A stretch of DNA of 64,000 nucleotides from Rhodohalobacter sp. 614A (lineage in GTDB: Bacteria; Bacteroidota; Rhodothermia; Balneolales; Balneolaceae). The notes below the pieces were generated by a model that saw only the letters and a list, made by a program, of their open reading frames with translations, had not been told where the DNA came from and did not search any database. The DNA lies in NCBI RefSeq assembly GCF_021462415.1, contig NZ_JAKEDS010000002.1:744001-808000 (forward strand), given 5' to 3'. Shown here one piece after another: positions 17,886 through 26,893 of the stretch. A program made the position numbers and the translations under genes. Numbering within the stretch: the stretch's first letter is position 1; every line of letters begins with the position of its first letter.

Positions 17886-19064
17886 TTAAATCATTTCTAC
17901 TACTAAAGCTGATGCCCCACCACCGCCATTGCAGATTCCTGCACACCCAATCGAGCCATTTGTCCGTTTCAGGGCGTTTAGCAGCGTAACGACAATTCTT
18001 GCACCGGAACATCCTATTGGATGACCTATGCTTACTGCTCCACCATAAATATTTACTTTTTCGGGATCCAGCTCCAATAGTTTATTATTTGCCAGAGAGA
18101 CTACCGAAAATGCCTCATTTATTTCAAATAAATCAACATCACTTTTCGCTACACCTGCGCTTTTTAAAGCTTTGGGTATAGCATCAGAAGGCGCTGTTGT
18201 AAACCATTCCGGAGCTTTTGCTGCACTTGCCCTACTTCGAATTCTGGCAATTGGCTTTAAATCCAATTCCTTTGCTTTTTTCTCGCTCATTAGAAGGACG
18301 GCTGCGGCTCCGTCATTAATACTGCTTGCATTTGCCGCTGTAATCGTTCCTCCTTTATCGAAGACAGGTTTGAGTTGAGGTATTTTCTCAAAATTAACCC
18401 TTTCAAGTTCTTCATCCATTGTCATTTTTGTCACAGTGCCCTTTCTGTCAGTGACTTTCATAGCGACAATTTCATTCTTAAAGTATCGGGCTTTATGTGC
18501 GGCGATGGCACGTCTGTATGATTCGGTTGCAAATTCATCCTGCTGCTCTCGTGAGATGTTGCATTCCCTGGCACAGATCTCTCCGGCACTGCCCATATGA
18601 AAGTCGTTGTACACATCCCATAAGCCATCGATCAGAATACCGTCTTCAACTTTGGAGTGACCTAACTTCGAACCAAACCGATGTTTTCGAAGATAGTATG
18701 GTACATTACTCATACTCTCCATTCCACCCGCAACCATAATATCATTTTGACCCAATTCAATTTGATCAGCCGCAATCATAATGGCTTTCATTCCCGAAGA
18801 ACAAACTTTATTGACGGTTGTTGCCGGTGTTGTATCCAGTAAACCTGCTTTAAGGGCCGCTTGCCTTGCCGGTGCCTGGCCAATTCCTGCAGACAAAACA
18901 TTTCCCATCACAACTTCCTGTACATCATCCGGTTTTATTCCGCTTTTTTTAATCACTTCATAAATAACGGAAGCACCAAGATCGGGTGCGGAAAAGGAGG
19001 AAAGTTTTCCGCCAAATGAACCAATGGGTGTTCGTTTGGCTTCAACAATAACAACAGCAGACAT
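17886..19064 (-). CDS. Acetyl-CoA acetyltransferase (thiolase)
   Basis: Thiolase joining or cleaving acyl-CoA and acetyl-CoA. The 392-residue protein has the nucleophile Cys88 in NKVCSSGMKA, the catalytic His in GGAVSIGHPIGCSG near residue 348 and the second Cys in GCAGICNGGGG near 378. The GGMESMSNVP motif near 117 is typical of the biosynthetic (acetoacetyl-CoA) type. No signal peptide is present, so it acts in the cytosol. It could serve the last step of beta-oxidation with the acyl-CoA dehydrogenases and ETF genes found elsewhere in the window. It lies 18 bases after the PLP-enzyme gene and is probably co-transcribed with it. Confidence 0.94.
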   Translation of the reverse strand: MSAVVIVEAKRTPIGSFGGKLSSFSAPDLGASVIYEVIKKSGIKPDDVQEVVMGNVLSAGIGQAPARQAALKAGLLDTTPATTVNKVCSSGMKAIMIAADQIELGQNDIMVAGGMESMSNVPYYLRKHRFGSKLGHSKVEDGILIDGLWDVYNDFHMGSAGEICARECNISREQQDEFATESYRRAIAAHKARYFKNEIVAMKVTDRKGTVTKMTMDEELERVNFEKIPQLKPVFDKGGTITAANASSINDGAAAVLLMSEKKAKELDLKPIARIRSRASAAKAPEWFTTAPSDAIPKALKSAGVAKSDVDLFEINEAFSVVSLANNKLLELDPEKVNIYGGAVSIGHPIGCSGARIVVTLLNALKRTNGSIGCAGICNGGGGASALVVEMI

Positions 19065-19082
19065 TTCTTTCTCTCTTTTGGG

Positions 19083-20228
19083 TTACAATTCAATAGCTTG
19101 TTTTAAATCTTCAACTAAATCTTCAGCATCTTCTACTCCAATGGAGAGCCGAATCAGTGAGTCGGTAATCCCGACTTTTTCCCGAACTTCTTTAGGGATG
19201 GAGCCGTGTGTCATAGAGGCCGGATGACTGATTAATGACTCAACGCCTCCTAAACTCTCAGCAAGTGTGAATATTTTCGTGCCGGACATTACTTGTTTTG
19301 CTTTTTCAATGGTGTCGTCTTTGAGACGAAATGAGACCATTGCTCCAAAATCTTTCATCTGTCTTGCGGCTGTTTCATGCTGTGCATGAGTCTTTAACCC
19401 GGGATAAAAGACGTGATCTACATCGGGATGAGATGTTAACATATCTACGACAGCCTTCGCGTTTTCTACTGAGCGCTGCACACGTAAATGCAGGGTTTTT
19501 ATGCCTCTCAAAATAAGGTAGCAATCCATTGGTCCCGGAACGGCTCCGGATGTTTTTATCTGAAAACGGATTTTTTCCATGAATTCCTCATTGGAAGAAG
19601 CAACAGCTCCGCCAATTACATCTGAATGACCGCCCAAATATTTTGTAGTGGAATGCATAACGACATCAGCGCCTAATAACAGGGGCTGCTGAAGGTAGGG
19701 AGAGGCAAATGTATTATCCACAGCAGTGAGAGCATCACTTTTCTTTCTTGTTAGATCTGCAACCGCTTCAATATCAATTACCCGCAAAAGGGGATTGGTG
19801 GGCGTTTCAATCCAAACGAGTTTTGTGGATTCTTTTAAAGAGCTCTGAACCTCCTCAAGGTTGGTCATATCAACAAAAGAAAACTCAATGCCATATGGTT
19901 CAAAAACCTGTGTGAATAACCTGTATGTACCTCCATACAGATCATTCGTAGAAAGTACATGATCTCCGGGTTTTAAAGTTTTTATGATCGCATCAATAGC
20001 TGCCACTCCACTGCCAAAACATGCACATTCATCAGCTTCTTCAAGTCCGGCAATAAGTTTTTCAAGAGCTGTTCGAGTGGGATTACCTACTCTGGCGTAA
20101 TCATAACCCTGGTGTTCATTTGGAGATTTTTGTGCGTATGTAGATGTATGAAATACCGGTGGCATAACAGCTCCGGATGTTTTTTCCGGTTCCTGGCCGG
20201 CATGTATTGCTTTTGTGTTAAACTTCAT
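19083..20228 (-). CDS. Cystathionine gamma-synthase/lyase family PLP enzyme
   Basis: Gamma-family trans-sulfuration enzyme. The start at ATG 20228 gives 381 residues beginning MKFNTKAIHAGQEP, the family's normal N-terminus; an ATG 42 bases upstream would overlap the preceding gene. Visible are YDYARVGNPTR (cofactor-phosphate contacts with the partner subunit), FGSGVAAIDA, NDLYGGTYRLF, the Asp of AVDNTFASPYLQ and the Schiff-base Lys in MHSTTKYLGGHSD. The sequence does not distinguish synthase from cystathionine gamma-lyase or a methionine gamma-lyase-like activity. The start falls one base after the stop codon of the TPR lipoprotein gene, so the genes are probably coupled. Confidence 0.92.
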   Translation of the reverse strand: MKFNTKAIHAGQEPEKTSGAVMPPVFHTSTYAQKSPNEHQGYDYARVGNPTRTALEKLIAGLEEADECACFGSGVAAIDAIIKTLKPGDHVLSTNDLYGGTYRLFTQVFEPYGIEFSFVDMTNLEEVQSSLKESTKLVWIETPTNPLLRVIDIEAVADLTRKKSDALTAVDNTFASPYLQQPLLLGADVVMHSTTKYLGGHSDVIGGAVASSNEEFMEKIRFQIKTSGAVPGPMDCYLILRGIKTLHLRVQRSVENAKAVVDMLTSHPDVDHVFYPGLKTHAQHETAARQMKDFGAMVSFRLKDDTIEKAKQVMSGTKIFTLAESLGGVESLISHPASMTHGSIPKEVREKVGITDSLIRLSIGVEDAEDLVEDLKQAIEL

Positions 20229-20229
20229 T

Positions 20230-21441
20230 TTAAAAATTGTAAGATCGTTCAAGAGATTCTGCATCCTCATTCATTCCCAACTCAACATACACCTGGTAAA
20301 GATTGCTGATGTATCCCATATTTTCGGGGTTCAGTTCAGCAAGCCTTTCCCAAAGAGGCAAAGAATACTGCATATATTCACTCTGTAGGTCAGTGAATAA
20401 TTCATCATTATTATAATTAGTTGATAGTTCTTTCAATCTCGTTGAGGTGTTTTTATAGAAAGTGGCTATTCTGAACATGCCTTCCTCCGTTGTGGGAAGT
20501 GATTCCTGAATAGACTCGAAGAGCGAATGAGCTGAATCGAGAAGTTCAGCCAATTCTTCGCGATCGCTCTCTGAAAGTTGGCCTTCACTACTTTGCAGAT
20601 ATTGATCCGTTCGGTTTTTAAAAAGATAATAGAGTTCGGTTGCAAGAGATTCCTGGTAATTATAACGGGTGGGATATTCTTCCGAGAGCTCTTCCAAACG
20701 TTCAATGGCCTCTTCATGCCTGTCGCTCAATATCAGAACGTTTATTAAACCATGATGATAGAGTAGTTGGTCCGGATGGCCTTCAACAAGTTGCCTGTAA
20801 CGATTTTCAGCCTCAACTAAATCACCGGATTCGAGGTATAAATATGCCAGTTTTTCTTTCACCTCTGGTTTTTCCACTTGATTTCGATTGTCAGCTGTTT
20901 CCAGTATTTCAATTGCATCACTCAAATTCCCGCGCTGGTAGTGAGTTGTTGCCAGCACATTGTACGTCTTAAGACTATCCGGCATAAGGGTAATAGCGTT
21001 CTCAAAATGAGCAACAATTCCTGTCACTTCTTCCTCCGAACGTTCGGAAGCATTTTCCTGGAGCTTTTTAATGCCGTTGGTTTGTTCATCTCGCCAGGCT
21101 TTTAATAAAATATCATTTAGCTGGCCGGACTCGGCAACAAACTGAGCCGAATAGTTATCCGCAATACCTCTGATGTTCGAATAAACAGGTTGGCGATTTG
21201 CCGGATTCGAAATGGTTTGAGAGTAACGATAAAGCAAATTGCCTTTTTCAACCGGAAGTTCACTATTCTCCGGGTTTTCTGAAATCTCCCGATTGATTTC
21301 CCGAATCTGTTCCTGCAGAGATGTTATATCGGAATTCGATGAACCATCTGATTCGGTATTTTTGAGATTACTACATGAAAAACTAAAAAAAATCCCGAAT
21401 GCAAGTACGAGACTTGACATTCGGGTAAATCGATAAATCAT
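20230..21441 (-). CDS. TPR-repeat lipoprotein (paralogue 1)
   Basis: A 403-residue exported lipoprotein. The signal ends in a lipobox FSFSCS with Cys23. The mature part contains several tetratricopeptide-like repeats, for example near residues 160-260 (YNVLATTHYQRGNLSDAIEI, LAYLYLESGDLVEAENRY, LINVLILSDRHEEAIERL), and finishes with another TPR (NLYQVYVELGMNEDAESL). It shares architecture and the local motif RQPVY with the gene immediately upstream, suggesting tandem duplication. TPR lipoproteins usually scaffold envelope complexes; its partner is unknown. It ends one base before the PLP-enzyme start. Confidence 0.8.
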   Translation of the reverse strand: MIYRFTRMSSLVLAFGIFFSFSCSNLKNTESDGSSNSDITSLQEQIREINREISENPENSELPVEKGNLLYRYSQTISNPANRQPVYSNIRGIADNYSAQFVAESGQLNDILLKAWRDEQTNGIKKLQENASERSEEEVTGIVAHFENAITLMPDSLKTYNVLATTHYQRGNLSDAIEILETADNRNQVEKPEVKEKLAYLYLESGDLVEAENRYRQLVEGHPDQLLYHHGLINVLILSDRHEEAIERLEELSEEYPTRYNYQESLATELYYLFKNRTDQYLQSSEGQLSESDREELAELLDSAHSLFESIQESLPTTEEGMFRIATFYKNTSTRLKELSTNYNNDELFTDLQSEYMQYSLPLWERLAELNPENMGYISNLYQVYVELGMNEDAESLERSYNF

Positions 21442-21450
21442 AGAAAAAAA

Positions 21451-22776
21451 TTAGTTGGAGTTATCCATTCCTGCTTTTTGCATGGCTTCTTCAGCCTTTT
21501 CTTCCATTCCAAGAGCCGTGTATACCTGGAAGAGAGACTGCCAGTTTTCCGGGTTTTCCGGGTTGATTTCGGCAGCACTTTCATAATAGGTCATGGCTTC
21601 TCTCAGATTTTCTTTTGCACTTTCATCAAAATTGTCAGCTTCCTGATTGTCGGTAGTGTTATTTCTTCTCTCAAATAAGTTGGCTGCACGGTTCTGATAA
21701 ATAATTCCAAGAATGAAGTTGGCTGATTCACTATCGGGTTCAAGCTCAACTACTCTCGACATTTCACGAATAGCAATACCGGTCAATTCGTCAATTTCTT
21801 GTTCTTTAGAATCAATTTCAGACTGAAGTTCTTCAATTTCAGCTTGTGTTTGCTCAAGTTCTTGTCCGCGTTGATTTCTTGCAGCTTGTCTCAATTCGAA
21901 AAGTTCTTCGTACAAGTCAGATACGTCATTAGAAATACGCTCAACGCTTTGGTAAACCTGAGTACCAAGTACCCGTCTGTATTGTGGGTTATTTGGTTCT
22001 TGTTCAATTAATTGCTCTACCAAAGAAATCGCCTGATCCCTTTCACCTGACTGGATGTAAGCATCGGCGAGAAAGCGTACAAACATCGACTCCTCAGGAT
22101 ACATTTCACGGCCTTCTTGTGATAACTGAATAGCCTCTTCGTACTGGTTGTTGTAGAGATAGAGGCTGTTGAGGTATTCATAATCTTCAGGAGTTGGCTT
22201 ATCGAGAAGATCCATAACTTTTTCATAGCTTGAAATAGCTTCTTCAACCCGGTCTAACTGAAAATAGGTTGATGATATAACCTGAAAAGTCATTGCACTA
22301 TCGGGGTTGATGATAGTAGCATTTTGAAGGTGCTCAAGAGAAGCTTCATATGGGTTCTCAGTAGCATTAAAGAGGCTGTCATCATTCTGAATACTTACCC
22401 CTGCATTATATTCATCGGCCCAGAAAGAGACTATAGAGTTGTTTAATTCTTCAAGTTCTGCCGGGGTTTCTGGTTGTTCCTGCATTAAAGATTTGGCAGT
22501 ATCGAATGAAGCTCTTGCTTCTTCATAAACAGGCTGTCTGGAACTTGGTGGATCCATCTCCCAAGCTTGTGATGACAGAACAATTCCTTTATACATATGT
22601 GCAACATAATTGGCAGAGTCTGTTGCAAGTGCAGTGTTTACTGTTTCAAGCGCTGCATCATAGTTCCCTGTAAATAGATCTACTTGCACATCGTCAACAA
22701 GCGGGTCTGCTGTTTCACACGCCCAAAATAATGCCAAAGGAGCAAGTATTAGAAAAAGTATTTTAGTGCTTTTCAT
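21451..22776 (-). CDS. TPR-repeat lipoprotein (paralogue 2)
   Basis: A 441-residue lipoprotein with lipobox LFWAC (Cys20). TPR-like helices run through most of the protein (NYDAALETVNTALATDSANY, LADAYIQSGERDQAISLVEQ, ITYYES-type units), and about residues 290-340 (rich in Glu, Gln and Leu, LEQTQAEIEELQSEIDSKEQ) form a coiled coil. The C-terminal TPR (SLFQVYTALGMEEKAEEAM) closely matches the end of paralogue 1 nine bases downstream, and both share RQPVY. It is the first gene of the minus-strand group lipoprotein-lipoprotein-PLP enzyme-thiolase. The function is unknown; an envelope scaffold is plausible. Confidence 0.8.
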   Translation of the reverse strand: MKSTKILFLILAPLALFWACETADPLVDDVQVDLFTGNYDAALETVNTALATDSANYVAHMYKGIVLSSQAWEMDPPSSRQPVYEEARASFDTAKSLMQEQPETPAELEELNNSIVSFWADEYNAGVSIQNDDSLFNATENPYEASLEHLQNATIINPDSAMTFQVISSTYFQLDRVEEAISSYEKVMDLLDKPTPEDYEYLNSLYLYNNQYEEAIQLSQEGREMYPEESMFVRFLADAYIQSGERDQAISLVEQLIEQEPNNPQYRRVLGTQVYQSVERISNDVSDLYEELFELRQAARNQRGQELEQTQAEIEELQSEIDSKEQEIDELTGIAIREMSRVVELEPDSESANFILGIIYQNRAANLFERRNNTTDNQEADNFDESAKENLREAMTYYESAAEINPENPENWQSLFQVYTALGMEEKAEEAMQKAGMDNSN

Positions 22777-22951
22777 TTTTGTATGAGTGATGTTTTTCTT
22801 ATTTAATTCAATATGTAGAAAGTAACCATATATAGAGGATTCCGCAATATTAGGTTCCTTTCAAATCATTAATTCAGGCTAATTTACAATAGCTTTTTAA
22901 AAGCCCGTTAATCTATCTTCAAATTGAAATTTTTATGGTGTAAAAACACGT

Positions 22952-23332
22952 ATGATGAAAAAAATTGTTAAAACGGATAAAGCTCCATCCGCAATTGGTC
23001 CGTATAGCCAGGCAGTTATAATTAATAACACTCTGTATTGTTCCGGTCAGATTGCCTTAGATCCCCAAACAATGGAAATGGTTGGTGACAGTGTTGAAGA
23101 CCAAACAAAACAGGTGATGATAAATATTGAACAGATTTTACGCGCAGCCGGCAGTAACTTCAGCAAAGTTGTTAAATGCTCGATATTTCTGGATAATATG
23201 GACGATTTTAAAATCGTCAACGAAATTTACGGCAACTATTTTAAAGAAAATCCGCCTGCACGAGAGACAGTTGAGGTGAGCACATTACCCAAAAACGCGA
23301 AGGTAGAAATTAGTTGTATCGCTTTTATCTGA
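22952..23332 (+). CDS. ridA: RidA-family enamine/imine deaminase
   Basis: A 126-residue member of the RidA/YjgF family, which hydrolyses reactive 2-aminoacrylate and related enamines made by PLP enzymes. It shows the full family pattern: APSAIGPYSQAV near residue 11, CSGQIALDP near 30, CSIFLDNMDDF near 76, and PPARETVEVSTLP with the substrate-carboxylate Arg104. ATG 22952 is followed directly by a second ATG, so either may be used. It is transcribed divergently from the TPR lipoprotein and ends 2 bases from the convergent M23 peptidase gene. The nearby PLP enzyme is a natural source of its substrate. Confidence 0.95.
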   Translation: MMKKIVKTDKAPSAIGPYSQAVIINNTLYCSGQIALDPQTMEMVGDSVEDQTKQVMINIEQILRAAGSNFSKVVKCSIFLDNMDDFKIVNEIYGNYFKENPPARETVEVSTLPKNAKVEISCIAFI

Positions 23333-23334
23333 TT

Positions 23335-25206
23335 TTAAAAAGAAAGGGATGCCGTTCTTGATGACCGATTTCCCATGCCGTCAAAAACTTCTGCTTCTAT
23401 ATTATTTTCTTTTGAAGGAGTAAATCCGGGGAGGTAGTAACTGAGGGAATTTATGTCAGGATCATATTCAACAATTCCCCTTTGCCCATTTACAGTAATG
23501 ATTGACGAGCGATAATCTATGCCGGTTTGGCGATCTATCGCTGGGATTTTTACGATCCAGTTTCCAGCGAGATTTTTACCAAATTCCGGCATTCCAACCC
23601 AGGGAGGAGTGTCATCTTCCATAATCACAAGACTGCTTATTTCCCGCATAGATGATCGAATATATCCATCAGAGTTCACGGCTCCCATAAAATAAAGCCG
23701 ATTTCTGAACTTGTCAGCTGAAAAGAGTCCAAGATGTGGGTTCTCTTTTAAATCTTCAGGGAGAATGTAATTGAAATAAATTTGTCCATCTATCGGAAGC
23801 CTGTCCGGCGAAAAATTGAATTGAATTTCATCGTCCATTTGAAGGATGTCCAAATGAAGATCAAGTGTGTCGTAAAGTGCATCTTTGGGGAATTCGACCC
23901 ACAATCTCTGATCCGGAGTATGAAAAATTTGTTTTACACCGGGCGTGAGTTTTTTTTCGATTGAAGAGGTAGAACTGAAGCGAATCGGGGTTTCATTCTT
24001 CTGGATTTCAAAGTCAATATCTTCAGCGTTCGCCAATAGTGGCGTTTCATCATTCAGAAGTATTTTGTTCCAGCTGATTGCAAATGGTTTTTGCGTTTGT
24101 GACGGGACCGGATAAGTTGGAACATGGGTGATTTTTTCGGGTCCCTCATAATTATTCACACGAATTGTTACGGCAGCCGTGGTTCTATTGCCGTAAATAT
24201 CCGAAGCGATAATTCGAAGTGGATAAGTGCCGTCTTCAAACGTTAGGACACCTTCATTTTTTAAAATTTTATAAATGGGAAGCTTGTTTCCAGCTACACG
24301 GTACAATCGCTGAAATCCCCTGCGTGTTTGAGCCAACATCAAGTAAGACCGGTCTAAAAACATTTGTCCGGTTTCTTCATATGAAAACTGATCCACACTG
24401 GAATGATAAAGTGTATCCGCTTCATAAACCAATGTCAGTGTATGAACGGCATAGACATTTGGGGTCTGATTGGCACGGTCATGAACATTTACAGCAAGAC
24501 CAATGGGTTGATTGACCGTAACACTTCCAAAATCATATAGATTACCATTTCTTCGGGCATTTATAATTTCGAATCCATCGGGTTTCAAGGAACCTGAGTC
24601 CAGGAATTCAATGCCAAGTTGTCGAAATACGGGAGGGATATTATCTGTAACCCTGATATTTGTCAGAAGTGGATTGAATGGTTCGTGATCCGGGGTTCGG
24701 AGTTCAAAATGGAGATGTGGCGGGCCGATTCCGGTAGAACCTGAGAAAGCAATGACTTCGCCTTTTTTATAAGTAATGGAATCCGCTTCAACAATTTCAT
24801 CAATTGCTGAGGAGTAATCAGTCATTCGAATTGAATCTACAAATGCCTGGAGTTCGGGTTCAAACCGATTAAGGTGGGCGTAGACAGAGTAAGATCCATC
24901 TTTATGTTTGAGATAGACAACATTTCCATATCCATGCGGACCGGTGGCAATTCGATAGACTATGCCGTCACGGGTTGCGAAGACGTTATATCCTTCTTGT
25001 CCCCAGGTTCGGATATCCAATCCGGCATGTAAATGCGCTGATCGGGTTTCTCCAAAAGTGGATGAAATTTGATGGGTAGCATCCGTAGGCCACGCGTATG
25101 TTACAGAATCTTCCAAAAAGGGGAGAGGCTGAGACATGATCTGGCTATTTGCCAGCATCAACAGGCCAAGAACCAATACCAAGATTTTCAGATTACGCGC
25201 GAACAT
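23335..25206 (-). CDS. Secreted M23-family (LytM) peptidase
   Basis: A 623-residue exported protein (signal peptide cleaved near residue 26, IMSQ) with an N-terminal M23 domain. The zinc-site residues are complete: HAGLD (His60, Asp64), YAHL (His111) and HLHFE (His164, His166). The domain sits at the N-terminus, unlike the usual C-terminal position, and is followed by about 440 residues of beta-rich, Ig-like sequence (TLRIIASDIYGNRTTAAVT is one such segment). M23 enzymes cut peptidoglycan cross-bridges or are regulatory; an active endopeptidase is likely given the intact ligands. It overlaps the end of the FAH-family gene by 14 bases. Confidence 0.88.
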   Translation of the reverse strand: MFARNLKILVLVLGLLMLANSQIMSQPLPFLEDSVTYAWPTDATHQISSTFGETRSAHLHAGLDIRTWGQEGYNVFATRDGIVYRIATGPHGYGNVVYLKHKDGSYSVYAHLNRFEPELQAFVDSIRMTDYSSAIDEIVEADSITYKKGEVIAFSGSTGIGPPHLHFELRTPDHEPFNPLLTNIRVTDNIPPVFRQLGIEFLDSGSLKPDGFEIINARRNGNLYDFGSVTVNQPIGLAVNVHDRANQTPNVYAVHTLTLVYEADTLYHSSVDQFSYEETGQMFLDRSYLMLAQTRRGFQRLYRVAGNKLPIYKILKNEGVLTFEDGTYPLRIIASDIYGNRTTAAVTIRVNNYEGPEKITHVPTYPVPSQTQKPFAISWNKILLNDETPLLANAEDIDFEIQKNETPIRFSSTSSIEKKLTPGVKQIFHTPDQRLWVEFPKDALYDTLDLHLDILQMDDEIQFNFSPDRLPIDGQIYFNYILPEDLKENPHLGLFSADKFRNRLYFMGAVNSDGYIRSSMREISSLVIMEDDTPPWVGMPEFGKNLAGNWIVKIPAIDRQTGIDYRSSIITVNGQRGIVEYDPDINSLSYYLPGFTPSKENNIEAEVFDGMGNRSSRTASLSF

Positions 25207-25849
25207 ATACTTCTAACGTCGAAAATTGATTTCCTATAGATGCTTTAATGGTATCTCCGCTAACAATGGGGCTGACACCTTCCGGTGTGCCGGTAAAAAT
25301 TAGATCTCCCGGATAGAGTGTAAACTGATGAGATAAGTAGGATATTATCTCATCCGCCGAAAACAGCATATTCGATGTATTTCCGCTCTGTCGAAGTTCA
25401 CCGTTTACTTGCACCTGAATATCCAGATCTTGGAGATTTAATTTTGTAGTAAATTCAACCAAATTGCCAATGGGTGCAAAGCTGTCAAATCCCTTTGATA
25501 ATGCCCAGGGTAAACCATTCTTCTTTGCATTTGATTGGATATCACGTGCCGTAACATCAATACCGACTGCTATCGCTTGTATTGAATTTAATGCGTCATC
25601 AACAGGAATATTTCGAATCTGTTTCCCGATCAACAAAACAAGCTCCACTTCATGATGAACATTTGTGGATTCTTTTGGAAGAAGAATAGTGTCTTTATTA
25701 AAAATCAGACTGCTTCTGGGTTTTAAAAAAACAACGGGATCTTCCGTTCTCTCACTTTTCATCTCTTCGATGTGCCTGGCATAATTTCTGCCAATGCAGT
25801 AAATGGAGCCGAATTGTAAATAGGGGTATTCTTTGATCTCGAAACTCAT
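25193..25849 (-). CDS. Fumarylacetoacetate hydrolase-family protein
   Basis: A 218-residue member of the FAH family, which hydrolyses C-C bonds or decarboxylates/isomerises beta-keto acids. Motifs are IYCIGRNYARHIEEM near the N-terminus, DPVVFLKPRSSL, HHEVELVLLIG (metal-binding Glu), GIDVTARDIQ, KGFDSFAPIG and FTGTPEGVSPI. I chose ATG 25849 (MSFEIKEYP); a longer frame from 25879 would run through the ribosomal-operon terminator. The physiological substrate is not evident; oxaloacetate tautomerase or acylpyruvate hydrolase-type activity is possible. It overlaps the downstream M23 gene by 14 bases. Confidence 0.9.
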   Translation of the reverse strand: MSFEIKEYPYLQFGSIYCIGRNYARHIEEMKSERTEDPVVFLKPRSSLIFNKDTILLPKESTNVHHEVELVLLIGKQIRNIPVDDALNSIQAIAVGIDVTARDIQSNAKKNGLPWALSKGFDSFAPIGNLVEFTTKLNLQDLDIQVQVNGELRQSGNTSNMLFSADEIISYLSHQFTLYPGDLIFTGTPEGVSPIVSGDTIKASIGNQFSTLEVYVRA

Positions 25850-25854
25850 AGACC

Positions 25855-25894
25855 AAAAATAAAAAAGCCCTGACAACAATGTTATCAGGGCTTT
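25855..25894 (-). terminator. Terminator of the rplU-rpmA operon
   Basis: Arms AAAGCCCTGA (25864-25873) and TCAGGGCTTT (25885-25894) form a hairpin; on the minus strand the stem is followed by a T-rich run. It lies 17 bases after the rpmA stop and just before the start of the FAH-family gene. Confidence 0.85.
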
Positions 25895-25911
25895 AAAAAA
25901 ATTAAAAAAAT

Positions 25912-26166
25912 TTAAACTTCTTCTACGGAAACGTATTTACGACCGTTACCACGGGTTCTGAAAGTAACCTGACCGTCGATGAGTGCAAAAAGTGTATCAT
26001 CACCGCCACGGCCTACGTTTTCGCCGGGATGAAATTTTGTTCCACGCTGTCTTACGATGATGTTTCCGGCACGGACTACTTCACCGCCGTATTTTTTTAC
26101 ACCAAGTCGCTTCGATTCTGAATCTCGTCCGTTTCTTGTCGATCCTTGACCTTTCTTATGTGCCAT
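25912..26166 (-). CDS. rpmA: 50S ribosomal protein L27
   Basis: A large-subunit protein at the peptidyl-transferase centre. The 84-residue sequence begins [20 protein letters not shown] and continues with [10 protein letters not shown] and [12 protein letters not shown], the diagnostic L27 pattern. It has no N-terminal cleavage extension of the kind found in Firmicutes. It lies 17 bases after rplU and ends at a strong terminator. Confidence 0.98.
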   Translation of the reverse strand: MAHKKGQGSTRNGRDSESKRLGVKKYGGEVVRAGNIIVRQRGTKFHPGENVGRGGDDTLFALIDGQVTFRTRGNGRKYVSVEEV

Positions 26167-26183
26167 AATAGATTAACCTTGTG

Positions 26184-26501
26184 TTAAGAAATTTTTTCGA
26201 TTTGAAGTTGAGTAATAGGCTGTCGGTGCCCGTTTTTAACTCGGTACCCTTTTCTTCTTTTCTTCTTGAAAACCATCACTTTATCGGCTTTCAGGTGTTC
26301 AACGATTTTTGCTTCTACTTTAGCACCTTCAACACTTGGTTTGCCGACCGTAACCTTTCCTTCAGCGTCTTTTACCAGAAGAACTTCATCCAAAGTGATT
26401 TTTTCATCATCAGAAGAAATTCGGTTTACATAAATTGTTTGGTCTTCAGCAACCTTATATTGATGCCCGCCAATTTTTACGATAGCGTACATGTCAGTCA
26501 A
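26184..26501 (-). CDS. rplU: 50S ribosomal protein L21
   Basis: A large-subunit 23S rRNA-binding protein. It is recognised by YAIVKIGGHQYKV at the N-terminus, the central VGKPSVEGAKVEA and the C-terminal KKKRRKGYRVKNGHRQ. ATG 26501 gives 105 residues (MTDMYAIV); a second ATG at 26492 would give MYAIV, which is closer to the usual family start. It is the first gene of the rplU-rpmA operon. Confidence 0.97.
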   Translation of the reverse strand: MTDMYAIVKIGGHQYKVAEDQTIYVNRISSDDEKITLDEVLLVKDAEGKVTVGKPSVEGAKVEAKIVEHLKADKVMVFKKKRRKGYRVKNGHRQPITQLQIEKIS

Positions 26502-26672
26502 TTTCTTATTATTTGTTTCGAATTTTATACAGATTCCAAAGATAATGTTTTTTCAAATGAATTGAAACCTGTATCAATATGATTTTTTGTGCAACGAACG
26601 CTATCGGTTGGATTCATATTTAGAATAATATGCTACGGAGTTTTAATGGAATAACATATAATCTGAACTGCT

Positions 26673-26861
26673 ATGAGTAAATTACCGGATCTTCACAAAC
26701 AAGCCTTTAAATATAAGAACACCAAAAAGCTTCAGCATGATGGCGGACGGGCGTGGATTAAAGATTCACAACTATTTGAATCCCGAAAGGGCGGAAATGG
26801 CCGACTCGTTACCGAGAAAAAACAGTCGCGAGAGACCAAAAGCAAAATGCATGAGATGTAA
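26673..26861 (+). CDS. Small basic hypothetical protein
   Basis: A 62-residue, strongly basic, hydrophilic protein with many Lys residues (MSKLPDLHKQAFKYKNTKKL; KKQSRETKSKMHEM at the end). No known domain is recognised. It lies between the divergently placed rplU gene and the convergent lexA gene, in an otherwise empty stretch, with its own ATG and TAA. Codon use looks like that of its neighbours. It may be a small nucleic-acid-binding protein, but this is a guess from composition. Confidence 0.5.
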   Translation: MSKLPDLHKQAFKYKNTKKLQHDGGRAWIKDSQLFESRKGGNGRLVTEKKQSRETKSKMHEM

Positions 26862-26893
26862 CCATTTCGGGAATGAACGGATTTAGGCTCAAA

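Noticed and set aside
25850-25879. Upstream ATG for the FAH-family gene
   Set aside because: It would place the first codons in the rplU-rpmA terminator; MSFEIKEYP at 25849 suits the family.
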